Source of the DNA: Photorhabdus asymbiotica
Lineage (GTDB): Bacteria > Pseudomonadota > Gammaproteobacteria > Enterobacterales > Enterobacteriaceae
Assembly (NCBI RefSeq): GCF_003634575.1
Contig: NZ_RBLJ01000001.1
Span: 1,302,001-1,366,000 of the forward strand
Direction: 5' to 3'
Length of the DNA: 64,000 nt
Below, one piece after another: positions 32,734 through 44,852 of the stretch. A model generated the notes under the pieces. It was not told the origin of the DNA and did not search any database. It was given only the letters and a program-made list of their open reading frames with translations. A program made the position numbers and the translations under genes. The stretch's first letter is position 1, and every line of letters starts with the position of its first letter.

Positions 32734-33923
32734 CGAGTGCTCCTTACAAACGCCTGTGCTTTTGCCAAGCGTGTTTCAAAATCAATTCTTAATAGCAATA
32801 CGATAGCAGTCGACATAATTAGCAAACTTGAACCACCGTAACTAATCAAAGGTAAAGTCAGACCTTTGGTCGGTAACATACCTGCGGCTGCACCAACGTT
32901 AACCAGGGTTTGAAAACTGAACCAGATACCAATCGAACAAGCCAGAAAACCAGAAAAACGCTGATCCATCTGCAATGCACGACGACCTATAGTCATCGCA
33001 CGAAAAGCGACGAAGAATATCATTAACAATACAAAAACCACACCTACGTAACCCAATTCTTCTGCTAAAACAGAAAAAATAAAGTCAGTATGTGCTTCTG
33101 GCAGGTATGCCAATTTCTGTACTGAATTTCCTAATCCTTGCCCTAAAAATTCTCCTCGACCAAAAGCCATCAAAGATTGTGTTAATTGATAACCTTTGCC
33201 ATACGGATCTTCCCAAGGGTCCAAAAAAGAAGTTACACGGCGTATACGATAGGGCTCAGCAATAATTAACAGAACGACTGCAAACACTCCTGAACCAATA
33301 ATCGCCAGAAACTGCCATAACTTTGCCCCCGCCAGAAATAACATGGCCAATGTTGTAACAAACAGCACTACTACAGTTCCCAAATCGGGCTGAGCTAAAA
33401 GTAATACCGCCAACACCACCATGACACTCATTGGCTTACAGAATCCCCAAAAGTTATTCCGCACTTCTTCCACTTTGCGCACCAGATAACTGGCGAGATA
33501 ACAAAACAGAGAAAGCTTGGATAACTCCGCAGGCTGAATTCTCAAAGGTCCAAGAGCAATCCAACGCGATGCACCATTTACCGAACTTCCCACTACCAAT
33601 ACAACCAGCAACAGGATAACGGAGATAAGCAACATCAGGTTGCTATAGCGCTGCCAGAAATCCATCGGGATACGCAGTGTGATTAATGACAACCCGAAAG
33701 CCAGCAAGAGATAAACCACATCACGCTTAGCAAACAAAAATGGATCTTCAGCAAGACGCTGCCCAACCGGCATTGATGCTGATGTCACCATAATAAAGCC
33801 GACAATACCCAATCCGAGTGCCAGCCAAACCAGTGTGCGATCGTACAACACCATATTAGTAGCATCGGTTTCACGACCACCAATAACCCAGTCTTTTAAT
33901 CCACTGAACCCGGGAATAGACAT
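32730..33923 (-). CDS. ftsW: Septal peptidoglycan polymerase FtsW
   Basis: FtsW is a SEDS-family lipid II polymerase that works with FtsI at the septum. The 397-residue protein is polytopic, with about ten membrane segments. Conserved pieces visible are [19 protein letters not shown] in the middle and AEELGYVGV and [16 protein letters not shown] in the C-terminal half. It overlaps murD by one base and murG by four. Confidence 0.97.
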   Translation of the reverse strand: MSIPGFSGLKDWVIGGRETDATNMVLYDRTLVWLALGLGIVGFIMVTSASMPVGQRLAEDPFLFAKRDVVYLLLAFGLSLITLRIPMDFWQRYSNLMLLISVILLLVVLVVGSSVNGASRWIALGPLRIQPAELSKLSLFCYLASYLVRKVEEVRNNFWGFCKPMSVMVVLAVLLLAQPDLGTVVVLFVTTLAMLFLAGAKLWQFLAIIGSGVFAVVLLIIAEPYRIRRVTSFLDPWEDPYGKGYQLTQSLMAFGRGEFLGQGLGNSVQKLAYLPEAHTDFIFSVLAEELGYVGVVFVLLMIFFVAFRAMTIGRRALQMDQRFSGFLACSIGIWFSFQTLVNVGAAAGMLPTKGLTLPLISYGGSSLLIMSTAIVLLLRIDFETRLAKAQAFVRSTR

Positions 33924-35233
33924 CAGCCCAACTCCTCCGCCAAACGAGCAAACTCATGACCACGCTGTTCAAAATTACGGAACTGGTCAAGGCTCGCACA
34001 AGCAGGAGATAACAGCACCATGTCACCAGCCACCAGCCGCGGCGCAATATCACGTATCGCCTGTTCCATAGTTTCAGTTAATGTCGCTATTTCCGGACGT
34101 AGCTGCGCCAGTCGTTTCCCATCCCGGCCAAAGCAGTAAAGCCGAACTTTATCCCCACAAAGGAATGGCTTGAGCGGAGAAAAGTCTGCTGATTTACCAT
34201 CACCACCTAGCAGCAAATAAAGCGTACCCTCTAAGTTAAGACCATTAAGCGCCGCCTCCGTACTGCCAACATTGGTCGCTTTAGAATCGTTAATCCAACG
34301 CACCCCGTTGTTCAAATGAACAAGTTGGAAACGGTGGTTAAGCCCCGGATAAACCGTCAATGTTGCCAAACTGGCTTCACGAGGAATACCAACCGCATCA
34401 GCTAAAGCTAATGCAACCAACCCATTGACGTAGTTATGTCGCCCGGTCAGCTTAATTTCATTCGCCGCTAGCAATGACTGGTTGTGAACTTTCAAAAAGG
34501 CATTTTCACTATCAAGCTGGTAATCACCACAATCGACACCAACGCTGACACAACGGCTGTCCATACCCGTTTCAGGCAATGTCAGAGTATCCTGAACATT
34601 CACAATGCATCTTTTTGCCTGATGATAAACCCTCAATTTAGCTGCCCGATACTGAGACAAGCCCTGAGGATAACGATCCATATGGTCTTCAGTTACATTC
34701 AGCACAGTTGCCGCCGCTGCCTTTAGACTATATGTAGTTTCCAACTGAAAACTGGAAAGTTCTAAAACATAAAGCTGACAAGATTGTTTCAATAGTTCTA
34801 ATGCAGGAAGACCAATATTACCGCCAACCCCCACTTGCCAACCAGCAGCTTTCGCCATTTCTCCGACAAGACTAGTCACGGTACTTTTACCATTAGAGCC
34901 CGTGATTGCGATTATCGGGGTCGTTGCCTCACGGCAAAATAATTCGATATCGCCAACGATTTCTATGCCTGCATCAGCTGCGGCTTGTAATTCAGCTGTC
35001 GCCAAAGCAATGCCCGGGCTTACAACAATCAAGTCAGCATCCATCAACCAATTGGCATCCAAACTTCCACAATGGCATGCAACATCATCAGGCAGTTTAT
35101 CCCTACCAGGCGGCATTACACGGGTATCCATCACGCGAGGGATGACACCGCGTACCATAAAAAAGTCAACGCAAGAGAGGCCTGTCAGCCCCAATCCAAT
35201 AATGACGACTTTTTTACCCAAATAATCCGTCAT
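33923..35233 (-). CDS. murD: UDP-MurNAc-L-alanine--D-glutamate ligase
   Basis: MurD adds D-Glu to the stem peptide. With the start [18 protein letters not shown] (35233) the protein has 436 residues (E. coli 438); the frame upstream runs into mraY and is not used. The ATP loop is [11 protein letters not shown] (about 110-120), and the C-terminal domain has [12 protein letters not shown] and [12 protein letters not shown], characteristic of MurD. Two bases separate it from mraY. Confidence 0.97.
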   Translation of the reverse strand: MTDYLGKKVVIIGLGLTGLSCVDFFMVRGVIPRVMDTRVMPPGRDKLPDDVACHCGSLDANWLMDADLIVVSPGIALATAELQAAADAGIEIVGDIELFCREATTPIIAITGSNGKSTVTSLVGEMAKAAGWQVGVGGNIGLPALELLKQSCQLYVLELSSFQLETTYSLKAAAATVLNVTEDHMDRYPQGLSQYRAAKLRVYHQAKRCIVNVQDTLTLPETGMDSRCVSVGVDCGDYQLDSENAFLKVHNQSLLAANEIKLTGRHNYVNGLVALALADAVGIPREASLATLTVYPGLNHRFQLVHLNNGVRWINDSKATNVGSTEAALNGLNLEGTLYLLLGGDGKSADFSPLKPFLCGDKVRLYCFGRDGKRLAQLRPEIATLTETMEQAIRDIAPRLVAGDMVLLSPACASLDQFRNFEQRGHEFARLAEELG

Positions 35234-35235
35234 GA

Positions 35236-36318
35236 TTATCGTACCTTCAATGTTGCCAAGCCAATCAGTACTAACATCAGAGAAATAATCCAAAAACGCA
35301 CGATAACGCGCGGTTCTGGCCAGCCTTTCAATTCATAATGGTGATGAATAGGCGCCATTCGGAAAATACGCTGTCCTCGCAGTTTAAAAGAACCTACCTG
35401 CAAGATAACCGACAAGGTTTCTACCACGAATACACCGCCCATAATCACCAGTAGAAACTCCTGACGCAGCAACACAGCAATGGTCCCAAGTGCACCACCC
35501 AATGCCAAAGAACCAACATCTCCCATAAAAACCTGAGCCGGGTAAGTGTTGAACCACAGGAAACCCAATCCAGCACCAACAATTGCAGTACAGACGATGA
35601 CTAATTCGCCCGCATGGCTCAAGTAAGGAATATGCAAGTAGTTGGCAAAATTGACGTTACCTGTTGCCCACGCAACAAGTGCAAAACCAGCCGCAACAAA
35701 AACCGTCGGCATAATTGCCAAACCATCCAACCCATCAGTCAGATTCACTGCGTTGCTGGTTCCAACAATCACAAAATAAGACAACAGAATGTAAAGCACA
35801 CCCAGTTGCGGCATCACATCTTTAAAGAATGGCACAACTAATTGTGTTGCCGGGGTACCTTTACCGACGCTGTACATGGCAAATGCTACGCCCAATGCCA
35901 AGATTGACTGCCAGAAATACTTCCAACGGGCAATCAACCCTTTAGTATCTTTGCGCACGACTTTACGGTAATCATCCACGAAACCAACAATGCCGTAACC
36001 AATCAACACAATCAGTACGCACCAAACATAAGGGTTATTCAAACGCGCCCATAGCAGTACCGAAATCGTGATTGAGAACAGGATCAACAAGCCACCCATC
36101 GTCGGTGTGCCACGTTTACTGAAATGAGATTCTGGTCCATCATTACGAACAACCTGCCCAATTTGTAATTTTTGCAGGAAGACGATCATACGCGGCCCCA
36201 TCCATAATGCGATAGCCAAAGCAGTCAGCAGGCTGACAATAGCCCTAAACGTCAAGTAAGAAAAGACGTTAAAGCCGGTATGATATTTGACCAAATATTC
36301 GGCCAGCCAAACTAACAT
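35236..36318 (-). CDS. mraY: Phospho-MurNAc-pentapeptide translocase
   Basis: MraY moves phospho-MurNAc-pentapeptide onto undecaprenyl phosphate to make lipid I. The protein has 360 residues, as in E. coli, with about ten membrane segments. Catalytic motifs are present: [33 protein letters not shown] and the C-terminal [10 protein letters not shown]. It overlaps murF by seven bases. Confidence 0.98.
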   Translation of the reverse strand: MLVWLAEYLVKYHTGFNVFSYLTFRAIVSLLTALAIALWMGPRMIVFLQKLQIGQVVRNDGPESHFSKRGTPTMGGLLILFSITISVLLWARLNNPYVWCVLIVLIGYGIVGFVDDYRKVVRKDTKGLIARWKYFWQSILALGVAFAMYSVGKGTPATQLVVPFFKDVMPQLGVLYILLSYFVIVGTSNAVNLTDGLDGLAIMPTVFVAAGFALVAWATGNVNFANYLHIPYLSHAGELVIVCTAIVGAGLGFLWFNTYPAQVFMGDVGSLALGGALGTIAVLLRQEFLLVIMGGVFVVETLSVILQVGSFKLRGQRIFRMAPIHHHYELKGWPEPRVIVRFWIISLMLVLIGLATLKVR

Positions 36319-37691
36319 GTGAAGCTCTCCTGTAATGCATGGACAACATCTTCCATTGCGGTATTGCGCGAACCTTTAACTAACACTGAAATGACCTTGT
36401 GTTGTTGTAATAGTGGAATCAATGTTGCGATCAATGCGGCTTTATCCGCAAAATGCTGACCACAGCCGCTTGCCTCACTAATATGAATACTTAATTTACC
36501 GACACTGAACACACGATCGATACCGCAAGAAGCTGCGGTTTCACCAATTTGACGATGGTAATCTTCTGACTGTTCACCCAATGCCCCTATATCACCAACA
36601 ACCATCACTCGGTAACCCGGCATCTGTGATAACACCTGGACCGCAACGGTCATTGAACCAACATTGGCGTTATACGTGTCATCAAGCAGCAATTTTCCTT
36701 CTGCCAGATTGATTGGAAACAACCGCCCCGGTACCGCTCTCAGCTCCGACAAGCCCAGACGAATATCTCGTAAGGTTGCACCAACAGAAATTGCTAACGC
36801 ACTGGCAGCTAATGCATTGGCGACATTGTGTTTCCCAGGCAACGGCAAGTTGATTTCTGTGCTACCAATAGGAGTATGTAGACAAAAATCCGTAGTCAGT
36901 TGTTTAACCTGAATATCCGTGGCATAAAAATCAGCGCCTGATGCTTGTTGCATGGAAAAACGCTGTACTGTCTTGTCACCAATAACCTGTTGCCAGTAAG
37001 CCCAATCATTGCTTTCCACATTGATAATAGCCGTACCTTTTTCTGGAAGGCCGGTAAAAATCTCGCCCTTAGCTTTTGCAATACTCGCAAGAGAACCAAA
37101 ATCTGCTAAGTGCGCTGCAAACAGGTTATTGACTAATGCCGTTTCTGGCCTAACCATTTCTACGGTATAGGCGATTTCACCAACATGGCTTGCACCTAAT
37201 TCAACCACAGCAAACTCATGTTGTTCTGTCAGTCTGAACAATGTCAGCGGTACACCAATATCATTATTCAGGTTACCCGCGGTATAGAGCGTATTACCAC
37301 ACTGGCGCAAAATCGCGGCGGTCATCTCTTTCACCGATGTTTTACCGGACGAACCCGTTAGCGCAACAACCCGGGCTTTACTCTGTTGGCGAACCCAACC
37401 AGCCAATTTACCCATTGCCAAACGAGTATCTTCAACCACAACCTGAGGACAATTAATCGCTAATACACGGCTAACCAACAAAGCACCAGCGCCCGCTTTT
37501 ACTGCATCAGCAGAAAAATCATGAGCGTCAAAACGTTCACCTTTCAATGCAATAAATAAACTACCATTTTCAACCTTACGGTTATCAGTAGTAACATCAC
37601 GGATATAGATATCTATTGCCTGTCGCTCAGTTACCTGATTTAGTACCCCATCAGTGACCTGCGCCAATTGTTGTAATGTGAGGGAAATCAT
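36312..37691 (-). CDS. murF: UDP-MurNAc-tripeptide--D-Ala-D-Ala ligase
   Basis: MurF adds the D-Ala-D-Ala dipeptide made by Ddl. It has 459 residues (E. coli 452). The ATP loop is [14 protein letters not shown] (about 106-119), and [13 protein letters not shown] lies in the C-terminal half. It overlaps murE by four bases (ATGA), which suggests coupled translation. Confidence 0.97.
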   Translation of the reverse strand: MISLTLQQLAQVTDGVLNQVTERQAIDIYIRDVTTDNRKVENGSLFIALKGERFDAHDFSADAVKAGAGALLVSRVLAINCPQVVVEDTRLAMGKLAGWVRQQSKARVVALTGSSGKTSVKEMTAAILRQCGNTLYTAGNLNNDIGVPLTLFRLTEQHEFAVVELGASHVGEIAYTVEMVRPETALVNNLFAAHLADFGSLASIAKAKGEIFTGLPEKGTAIINVESNDWAYWQQVIGDKTVQRFSMQQASGADFYATDIQVKQLTTDFCLHTPIGSTEINLPLPGKHNVANALAASALAISVGATLRDIRLGLSELRAVPGRLFPINLAEGKLLLDDTYNANVGSMTVAVQVLSQMPGYRVMVVGDIGALGEQSEDYHRQIGETAASCGIDRVFSVGKLSIHISEASGCGQHFADKAALIATLIPLLQQHKVISVLVKGSRNTAMEDVVHALQESFTC

Positions 37692-39175
37692 GCAATTACC
37701 CCCAGTAACCGGGCAACAGTCAAGCGGTCTGAATAATCCAAGCGGCGATGACCTACCAACTGATAATCTTCATGGCCTTTACCCGCCACCAATACAACAT
37801 CATCTTGTTTTGCCTGCATAATGGCACTAGTCACCGCTTCAACACGGCCATGAATGACTATTGCTCGCCCCGGATCAATAAAACCGGTCAAAATATCATC
37901 AACAATTGCCTGCGGTTCTTCACTTCTCGGGTTATCATCGGTAGTAATCACATAGTCGGCCCACTGTTCTGCCACACTTCCCATTAAAGAACGCTTGCCC
38001 TTATCACGATCGCCACCACAACCAAAAACGCACCAAAGCCTACCTTTACAATGCAGGCGTGCAGCCAACAAAGCTTTCTCTAGTGCATCAGGTGTATGTG
38101 CATAATCAACAACGACAGTTGGCTTATCCGGTGCATTGAATACTTCCATTCTTCCGCAAACAGGTTCAAGGCAGGAAGCTGTTTCAAGCAGTTTTTTCAA
38201 TGGATAACCCAGCGCTAATAAGGTAGAAAGTGCTAACAGCAGGTTGCTGACATTGAATGCTCCCATCAAGGGACTGTCAATTGTACCGCCTCCCCAACTG
38301 GACTCAAAAGTAACAGATACGCCTTTATCGTGATATTTTATTTCACTGGCCGACAACCAACGCCCTTGCCAATTTTCCGGCAGACGGTTTTCCATCGTTA
38401 CAGCAACCGCTTGCGGTAAACGGGATAACCATTTCTGACCAACATCATCGTCAGCGTTAATGATTTGCTGTTTCACATTGTGAGAGGAAAATAGCAGCCA
38501 TTTCGCTGCTTCATAGTGTTCCATATCACCATGGTAATCCAGATGATCACGACTCAGGTTGGTAAATACCGCCACCTCAAATGGCAATGCGGCCACACGC
38601 CCCTGAACCAGCCCATGGGACGAGACTTCCATTGCCGCAAAAGTTGCCCCTTTCTGAACAAGCTGTTGCAGATCCAGTTGGATATCAACAGCTGAACCGG
38701 TGGTATTTTCACTTGGTGCCACATGCCCCAATAAACCATTACCTACTGTTCCCATCACTGCGCTGATTTCACCCAATCCGTGAGCCCACTGCGCAAGTAA
38801 TTGAGTCGTTGTCGTTTTACCATTAGTTCCGGTTACGCCAATCAGGCGCAGTTGACCACCAGGGTGGTGATAAAACTGACCAGCTAATTGTGACAACTTA
38901 TTATTCAAATCACTCACATAAACAACCGGAACACCGTGAATAACCTGCACCGTCCCGCTATCAGCCTCGCCCTGGGCTTCTGCAATAACCGCCGCGACTC
39001 CTTGCGCGATGGCTTGAGGAATGTAGTGTCGACCATCTACCTGATGCCCTTTAATAGCAACAAACAAATCTCCGGCAGCCGATTTACGGCTATCCAATGT
39101 CATTTCGCGTAATGCACACTCTGGAGCATCAATACCCAACGGAGCGAGTAAACTGCGTAGATTACGATCTGCCAC
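37688..39175 (-). CDS. murE: UDP-MurNAc-dipeptide--mDAP ligase
   Basis: MurE adds meso-diaminopimelate to the stem peptide. The 495 residues match the E. coli length. The ATP loop is [15 protein letters not shown] (about 113-127). The DNPRSEEP motif, which selects meso-diaminopimelate over lysine, is present, so the wall is the Gram-negative type. Its start overlaps the end of ftsI by 14 bases. Confidence 0.98.
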   Translation of the reverse strand: MADRNLRSLLAPLGIDAPECALREMTLDSRKSAAGDLFVAIKGHQVDGRHYIPQAIAQGVAAVIAEAQGEADSGTVQVIHGVPVVYVSDLNNKLSQLAGQFYHHPGGQLRLIGVTGTNGKTTTTQLLAQWAHGLGEISAVMGTVGNGLLGHVAPSENTTGSAVDIQLDLQQLVQKGATFAAMEVSSHGLVQGRVAALPFEVAVFTNLSRDHLDYHGDMEHYEAAKWLLFSSHNVKQQIINADDDVGQKWLSRLPQAVAVTMENRLPENWQGRWLSASEIKYHDKGVSVTFESSWGGGTIDSPLMGAFNVSNLLLALSTLLALGYPLKKLLETASCLEPVCGRMEVFNAPDKPTVVVDYAHTPDALEKALLAARLHCKGRLWCVFGCGGDRDKGKRSLMGSVAEQWADYVITTDDNPRSEEPQAIVDDILTGFIDPGRAIVIHGRVEAVTSAIMQAKQDDVVLVAGKGHEDYQLVGHRRLDYSDRLTVARLLGVIA

Positions 39176-40928
39176 CTGTATCCTCTTTCTTATTAATCAC
39201 AAATTCATTTTTATCACCTGCTGCCAAAGCATCCGGCTCCACATTCATAATGCGCAGAACACCGCCCATAATGGCACCAAATACCGGCGCAGAAACCGCA
39301 CCACCATAATATTTACCTGCCTGTGGCTCATTAATGACCACAACTAAAGCAAACCTTGGGTTACTTGCAGGAGCAACACCTGCGGCGTAAGAGATATATC
39401 GATTAACGTATTGGCCATCCGGCCCAACTTTCTTTGCAGTACCCGTCTTGATTGCAATCCGATAACCTTTTACCGCGGCCCGCACTCCACCACCGCCAGG
39501 CAAAGCCACACTTTCCATCATATGAACGACTGTTCGCATGATGGGCTCAGGAAATACTCTTGTACCTGGCACAGGTGGATCAACTTTGGTAATTGACAGA
39601 GGACGGTAAATACCCAAGCTACCAATCGTTGCATAGACCCGCGCTAACTGTAATGGTGTTACCATCAGCCCATAACCGTAAGAAAAGGTCGCCCTCTCAA
39701 GATCTGACCACCGTTGTTTTCCTGTTGGATATAAGCCACTGCTTTCACCAACCAACCCCAGATTAGTCGCCTTTCCTAACCCAAAGCGTGAATAAACATC
39801 CACCAATTCTGTCGCGGGCATCGCTAACGCTAGCTTAGAGACACCGACATTGCTCGATTTTTGTAAAATACCAGTGATAGATAATTCCGAATAACGGGAT
39901 ACATCTTTAATTTCCTTACCGCTTATCCTAAAAGGTACTGTATTAATAACCGTATTTTCTTTGATGATACCATTATCCAGCGCAGCCATTACCACCATCG
40001 GCTTAACAGTGGAACCTGGTTCGAAAATATCGGTGATAGCACGGTTACGCATCGCGTCTTTTGGCGTATTGAGGAAATTATTTGGGTTATAAGACGGGTT
40101 GTTGGCCATTGCCAGCACTTCTCCGGTATTAACATCTACCAGTACTGCTGTACCAGATTCTGCTTTATTAAAAGCTACCGCGTTGGTCAGTTCCCGATAA
40201 ACTAGTGCCTGCAAGCGTTCATCGATACTCAATACCAAATTGTGTGCCGCCAAGCTATCGACAGATGAGATATCTTCGATGACACGACCAAAACGGTCTT
40301 TACGTACAATCCGCTCGCCAGGCTGACCAGTCAGCCAGCGATCAAAACTTTTTTCCACACCTTCCATACCCTGACCATCAACGTTGGTCACACCAATAAT
40401 ATGGGCTGTTACCTGGCCAGACGGGTAATAACGCCGAGATTCTTGGCGTAAATAAATTCCCGGCAATTTCAGTTTATCAATATAATCGCCAACCGATGGA
40501 TTGACCTGTCGTGCTAAATAGACAAAACGACCTTTAGGATTAGCACTAATTTTGTTAGTAAGTTGCTCAACAGGCAGGTTAATAGCATCAGACAAAGCTC
40601 TCCAGCGGGTATCATCAGTAATTCCCCCTTTTTCAAATACCTCTTTCGGATCTGCCCATACAGCATTTACTGGAACACTGACAGCCAAAGGTCGCCCCAG
40701 ACGATCGCTTATCATACCGCGTGCAGTCGGAATCGACTGCACGCGCAAAGAACGTAAATCCCCTTCTTTAACCAATTGATCCGGATTGATAACTTGCAAG
40801 TAAGTCACTCTCAGCAACAAGCCAACCAAAGCAAGGACAATTCCCCCGCACAGCAACGCAAAACGCCAACTGACAAAGCTGGCTTTATCTTCTTGCCGTT
40901 TTGATTTCGCGAAACGAGCTGCTTTCAT
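39162..40928 (-). CDS. ftsI: Septal transpeptidase FtsI (PBP3)
   Basis: FtsI is the division-specific D,D-transpeptidase. The 588 residues equal the E. coli protein. One N-terminal membrane segment (about 27-45) precedes the pedestal domain. The active-site tetrad STVK (about 306-309), the SSN motif in SSNVGVSKL and the KTGTAKK motif near 493 are intact. Beta-lactam target residues look ordinary. It is 29 bp downstream of ftsL. Confidence 0.98.
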   Translation of the reverse strand: MKAARFAKSKRQEDKASFVSWRFALLCGGIVLALVGLLLRVTYLQVINPDQLVKEGDLRSLRVQSIPTARGMISDRLGRPLAVSVPVNAVWADPKEVFEKGGITDDTRWRALSDAINLPVEQLTNKISANPKGRFVYLARQVNPSVGDYIDKLKLPGIYLRQESRRYYPSGQVTAHIIGVTNVDGQGMEGVEKSFDRWLTGQPGERIVRKDRFGRVIEDISSVDSLAAHNLVLSIDERLQALVYRELTNAVAFNKAESGTAVLVDVNTGEVLAMANNPSYNPNNFLNTPKDAMRNRAITDIFEPGSTVKPMVVMAALDNGIIKENTVINTVPFRISGKEIKDVSRYSELSITGILQKSSNVGVSKLALAMPATELVDVYSRFGLGKATNLGLVGESSGLYPTGKQRWSDLERATFSYGYGLMVTPLQLARVYATIGSLGIYRPLSITKVDPPVPGTRVFPEPIMRTVVHMMESVALPGGGGVRAAVKGYRIAIKTGTAKKVGPDGQYVNRYISYAAGVAPASNPRFALVVVINEPQAGKYYGGAVSAPVFGAIMGGVLRIMNVEPDALAAGDKNEFVINKKEDTGGRS

Positions 40929-40957
40929 CGCTTACCTTATTAATTAATCAAATTAAC

Positions 40958-41275
40958 TCACTGTGCAACAACAATGTTTTCCTGTGCTGGATTAACATGT
41001 TGCATCTGCATTTTTTCAACTGCTATCCGCTCAACCCGACTCTGATCACCAAGGGAATTTTCTTCAAGAATCAAATTACGCCACTCGATTTCTAATGCAT
41101 TACGTTCCAGCGCCAAATGCTCTTTTTCAGCAGTCAACAAGCGGGTTTCATGTGTTGTGGTCACAACAAATATGGCTGAAACCACTACAGCTACTAGAAG
41201 AATCAATGGTATTTTGGCATTCCTGAGAAAATCGCTGCCGATAATACCGGCTAATCCGTGACGTTCACCTGCCAT
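40958..41275 (-). CDS. ftsL: Cell division protein FtsL
   Basis: FtsL is a small bitopic protein of the FtsQBL complex. The 105 residues show a cytoplasmic tail, one membrane segment (about 22-42, [21 protein letters not shown]) and a periplasmic coiled coil with leucine heptads ([20 protein letters not shown]). The start ATG overlaps the rsmH stop by one base. Confidence 0.96.
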   Translation of the reverse strand: MAGERHGLAGIIGSDFLRNAKIPLILLVAVVVSAIFVVTTTHETRLLTAEKEHLALERNALEIEWRNLILEENSLGDQSRVERIAVEKMQMQHVNPAQENIVVAQ

Positions 41276-42219
41276 TATTCACTAACTTTTTCAGCAAAAC
41301 GCAAAACCGAACTACGAGCCCGTGGATTATCAGCCACTTCGTTCTCTGAAGGTTTCATCTTACCGATGGATTTCAGGCTACGCCCACCCTGCGCTTTCAG
41401 TTGCTCTTCTGTCAGTGGTAACCCTGCCGGTACCTGTGGCCCACGGCTGTTATGACGAATAAACCGCTTAACAATGCGATCTTCCAGTGAATGGAAACTG
41501 ATAACTGAAAGTCGCCCACGTGGGGCAAGCACCTGTAATGCACCATCCAGCGCTTGCTCAATCTCTTCCAATTCACTGTTGATATAAATCCTAATCGCTT
41601 GAAAGCTCCTTGTTGCAGGATGCTTATACTTCTCTTTTACCGGACTGGCTTGAGCAATCAAATCTGCCAACACTTTTGTTCGGGTGATTGGTTCTTCCTG
41701 ATTACGTGTAACAATTGCTTTAGCTATACGTTTGGCGAAACGCTCTTCACCAAACGTTTTCAACACCCATGCAATGTCATCCGCTTCTGCTTTCATCAGC
41801 CATTCTGCAGCTGACTGCCCGTGTGTCGGGTCCATCCGCATATCTAGCGGCCCATCTCGCATAAAAGAAAAACCACGTTCTGGATCATCCAATTGAGGTG
41901 AAGAAACGCCTAAATCCAGTAATACCCCATCAATTTTTCCTGTCAGACCGGCGTTTTCTACATAGTGCGCTAATTCAGAAAACGGTCCATGGATAATTGA
42001 AAAACGCGGATCTGTGATCGATTTTGCGGTTTCAATCGCTTGCGGATCACGATCAATTGCGATTAAACGACCTTCCATTCCCAGTTGTGACAAAATCAGA
42101 CGTGAGTGCCCACCACGGCCAAATGTGCCATCAATATAGATTCCATCTTTACGAATATTCAGTCCATTGACTGCTTCATCCAGCAATACACTGGTATGTT
42201 TAAAATGACTGTTTGCCAT
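41275..42219 (-). CDS. rsmH: 16S rRNA m4C1402 methyltransferase
   Basis: RsmH (MraW) methylates N4 of C1402 in the decoding centre of 16S rRNA. The protein has 314 residues (E. coli 313). SAM-binding elements [13 protein letters not shown] (about 33-45) and [10 protein letters not shown] are visible, with [19 protein letters not shown] and the C-terminal [13 protein letters not shown]. It lies two bases after mraZ. Confidence 0.98.
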   Translation of the reverse strand: MANSHFKHTSVLLDEAVNGLNIRKDGIYIDGTFGRGGHSRLILSQLGMEGRLIAIDRDPQAIETAKSITDPRFSIIHGPFSELAHYVENAGLTGKIDGVLLDLGVSSPQLDDPERGFSFMRDGPLDMRMDPTHGQSAAEWLMKAEADDIAWVLKTFGEERFAKRIAKAIVTRNQEEPITRTKVLADLIAQASPVKEKYKHPATRSFQAIRIYINSELEEIEQALDGALQVLAPRGRLSVISFHSLEDRIVKRFIRHNSRGPQVPAGLPLTEEQLKAQGGRSLKSIGKMKPSENEVADNPRARSSVLRFAEKVSE

Positions 42220-42221
42220 GT

Positions 42222-42680
42222 TTATAGTGATAAGTCCTGTAGCCGTACTGATAAAGGTTGCTGTGTGGATTGTTCAGCTGCAATGTCATCCTTAACCTGT
42301 TGATACCAAGCTTGCTCATCCCACAGTTCAAATTTGTTGAACTGACCAACCAGCATGACCTCTTTAACTAGCCCTGCGTGCTGACGCAGTGTATTGGCTA
42401 GCAAAAGACGTCCAGCGCTATCCATCTGGCATTCACTGGCGTGACCTAAGAGCAAACGTTGCACCCGACGCTCTGCCGGATTCATGCTGGATAAGCGAGA
42501 AAGTTTTTCTTCAATAATTTCCCATTCAGATAACGTATAAAGCAGCAAGCATGGCTGGTGGAGGTCAATAGTACAAACCATTTGCCCTTGCGATTCCTCG
42601 TTTAGCATAGCCCGATATCGGGTAGGTACGGCAAGCCGCCCCTTGCTATCGAGATTAACCAACGTTGCTCCACGAAACAT
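42222..42680 (-). CDS. mraZ: Transcriptional regulator MraZ
   Basis: MraZ is a DNA-binding protein of the AbrB-like fold that represses its own dcw promoter. The 152 residues match E. coli. Two SpoVT/AbrB-type repeats are visible: [14 protein letters not shown] near 11-24 and [14 protein letters not shown] near 86-99. It is the first gene of the cluster, about 60 bp downstream of an mra-type promoter and close to a row of TGGG repeats. Confidence 0.97.
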   Translation of the reverse strand: MFRGATLVNLDSKGRLAVPTRYRAMLNEESQGQMVCTIDLHQPCLLLYTLSEWEIIEEKLSRLSSMNPAERRVQRLLLGHASECQMDSAGRLLLANTLRQHAGLVKEVMLVGQFNKFELWDEQAWYQQVKDDIAAEQSTQQPLSVRLQDLSL

Positions 42681-42700
42681 CCTAAAGTTGCCTCAGGCGA

Positions 42701-42771
42701 TCCCAAATTACCACTTTATCCCACTAATCCCCACAATAAGGAGTTTACGGATGGGACGAAAACCTTGTCAA
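42701..42771 (-). promoter_or_regulatory. mra promoter with MraZ binding repeats
   Basis: On the minus strand, TTGACA (42766-42771) is separated by 18 bases from TAAACT (42742-42747), a good sigma-70 promoter. Downstream are TGGGG (42729-42733), TGGGA (42719-42723), TGGTA (42709-42713) and TGGGA (42701-42705). The first three are exactly 10 bp apart. E. coli MraZ is known to bind TGGGN repeats separated by five bases in this promoter. The sequence supports conserved autoregulation of the dcw cluster. Confidence 0.85.
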
Positions 42772-42780
42772 GCCAGAGCC

Positions 42781-43227
42781 GATGCGCTTTAGCTATATTT
42801 AGTAAAAGGATTTTGGATGTTAGGAGCACTAATGATTAAATTTAGCAATGTCAATAATAATTAACACTATGATAATTTTGAATAATTTTACAAGTATAAG
42901 GAGAATAAATGTTCACTACAAAATAATGAAAAAATAATTGTGTTATTAGTTTATTTACATAATTTACATTTCATTACCATCCAACCATCATACAATAATA
43001 TTTATCATTTAAATAAGTACATTCGATACTAAAACCAATAATGATAATAAAATCATCAAAAATAACATCATTAAAATCAATTTAATATATAAATAAAACA
43101 ATGAGATAGGACAAAATGCAAAAAATTTCAAACCTAAATAAACTCCTATTCATGCCGTTTTCTTACTAAATAATTTAAGAATTGCTTTAAAATTGTCTTC
43201 CCACACTGCCTATTACAAATCTGAAGC
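42781..43227. other. Gene-free AT-rich region between cra and mraZ
   Basis: This is strongly AT-rich, with no convincing reading frame, RNA gene or repeat. It lies upstream of the mra promoter and downstream of the cra terminator. It may hold further upstream promoter elements, but nothing specific is seen. Confidence 0.4.
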
Positions 43228-43263
43228 AAAAGCCCCTCATCAAAAAATTAATGAGGGGCTTTT
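43228..43263 (-). terminator. Intrinsic terminator of cra
   Basis: AAAAGCCCCTCAT (43228-43240) and ATGAGGGGCTTTT (43251-43263) form a perfect 13-bp stem with a 10-base loop, two bases from the cra stop. The minus-strand end carries TTTT within the stem base. The symmetric A/T flanks make it potentially bidirectional. Confidence 0.88.
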
Positions 43264-43264
43264 A

Positions 43265-44272
43265 TCATAACTTTCGACTCAAGCTTCCTCGCCGACATAA
43301 GTCACGGCGTATCCGCGTAATACCTGGACCTGGTTTTTGCTTTTCATCCAGACTTGCAAGTACTAGTTCTAATACCTGTTCCGCCACTTCACGATGACGC
43401 TGCACGACAGAGAGTACCGGACACTCAAGGAAATCCAGTAATTCATGATCACCAAAAGTCGCAATAACTAATTGATTAGGTAATCTTCCATCGTGTTTAA
43501 GCGTGACATCCATTATTCCCTGTAGCAAAGCAAAAGAGGTAGTAAACAGCGCTTGTGGCATCGGATGAGTTTCCAACCACCTGGCGAACACTTCAGCAGC
43601 CGCATCACGCTCATAGCTGTTCGAATAAAGATACATAACTTTGCGAGGGTCATCTTTCCATGCTTCACGGAATCCCTGTTCACGCAAAAAACTAACTGAC
43701 AGTTCAGGTAATGCGCCGAGATAAAGCACAGATTCAGCAGGAAATTGACGAAATTCTTGTGCCAACATCTTTGCATCTTCAAAGTCATCACCCACTACAC
43801 TGATAAAGTGTTCATTTTCCAATGCACGGTCAAACGCAATAATGGGCAAAGCGCGGTTTGCCCAACGCTGATAAAAAGGATGCTCCGGCGGTAATGCAGT
43901 AGAAACAATAATTGCATCCACCTGACGTTGTAATAGGTGCTCAACACAGCGCATTTCATTATCAGGCTGATCTTCAGAACAGGCGATCAATAATTGGTAG
44001 CCACGCTGACGAGCTTGACGTTCTAGATAATTCGCAATACGGGTATAACTGGTATTTTCTAAATCTGGGATAACCAAACCAATAGAACGAGTGCGTCCTG
44101 CACGGAGACCAGCTGCCACAGCATTTGGATGGTAGTTATGCTCTCTAACCACGGCCATCACTTTCTCTACTGTTTTATCACTAACACGGTATTGCTTGGC
44201 TTTACCATTAATCACATAACTGGCCGTTGTGCGCGAAACACCTGCAAGGCGGGCGATTTCATCCAGTTTCAC
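43265..44272 (-). CDS. cra: Catabolite repressor/activator Cra
   Basis: Cra (FruR) is a LacI-family regulator that responds to fructose-1-phosphate and directs carbon flow between glycolysis and gluconeogenesis. The protein has 335 residues (E. coli 334). The N-terminal DNA-binding domain [26 protein letters not shown] is nearly identical to E. coli Cra, including the hinge [13 protein letters not shown]. The periplasmic-binding-protein-like sensor follows. In E. coli Cra regulates aceEF-related and other central carbon genes, so acnB and pdh here are candidate targets; no site was assigned. Confidence 0.97.
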   Translation of the reverse strand: MKLDEIARLAGVSRTTASYVINGKAKQYRVSDKTVEKVMAVVREHNYHPNAVAAGLRAGRTRSIGLVIPDLENTSYTRIANYLERQARQRGYQLLIACSEDQPDNEMRCVEHLLQRQVDAIIVSTALPPEHPFYQRWANRALPIIAFDRALENEHFISVVGDDFEDAKMLAQEFRQFPAESVLYLGALPELSVSFLREQGFREAWKDDPRKVMYLYSNSYERDAAAEVFARWLETHPMPQALFTTSFALLQGIMDVTLKHDGRLPNQLVIATFGDHELLDFLECPVLSVVQRHREVAEQVLELVLASLDEKQKPGPGITRIRRDLCRRGSLSRKL

Positions 44273-44358
44273 ATTAACTCCTCATAAACCCCGAAAAGGC
44301 CCTACTTTATCGCAGAGCCTTATCAATGTATGTATATTGTCCCGCAGTTTGCGATTTT

Positions 44359-44850
44359 TCATCGCATAATTTTATCTCCGCGCGATACACCAACAATGCC
44401 GGAACGAGCAACTTCTACAATTTCAGCCGCGTCACGAACAGCATCGAGAAATGCATCCAGTTTATCGCTGGTTCCTACTAGTTGTACGGTATATAAGGTT
44501 GAAGTCACATCAACGATCTGCCCACGAAAAATTTCAGTACTGCGTTTAATTTCTTCACGGCCATATCCACTAGCCTGTAATTTCACCAGCATAATCTCAC
44601 GTTCCACATGAGAACCTGATACCAACTCGCTGACCCGCAACACATCCACCAGTTTGTGCAATTGTTTTTCAATCTGCTCAAGTACCCTGGCATCACCTTT
44701 AGTCTGAATTGTCATCCGTGACAATGTTGGATCGTCAGTTGGAGCCACAGTTAAACTTTCAATATTGTAACCACGCTGGGAAAACAGACCAACAACACGG
44801 GATAAAGCCCCCGATTCGTTTTCAAGTAATACAGATAAAATCCGGCGCAT
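44359..44850 (-). CDS. ilvH: Acetolactate synthase III small subunit
   Basis: IlvH is the regulatory subunit of the valine-sensitive acetohydroxyacid synthase III. The start [19 protein letters not shown] (44850) gives 163 residues, the E. coli length. The N-terminal ACT domain contains the valine-binding region [18 protein letters not shown] (about 20-37). It follows ilvI by two bases. Confidence 0.97.
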   Translation of the reverse strand: MRRILSVLLENESGALSRVVGLFSQRGYNIESLTVAPTDDPTLSRMTIQTKGDARVLEQIEKQLHKLVDVLRVSELVSGSHVEREIMLVKLQASGYGREEIKRSTEIFRGQIVDVTSTLYTVQLVGTSDKLDAFLDAVRDAAEIVEVARSGIVGVSRGDKIMR

Positions 44851-44852
44851 AA

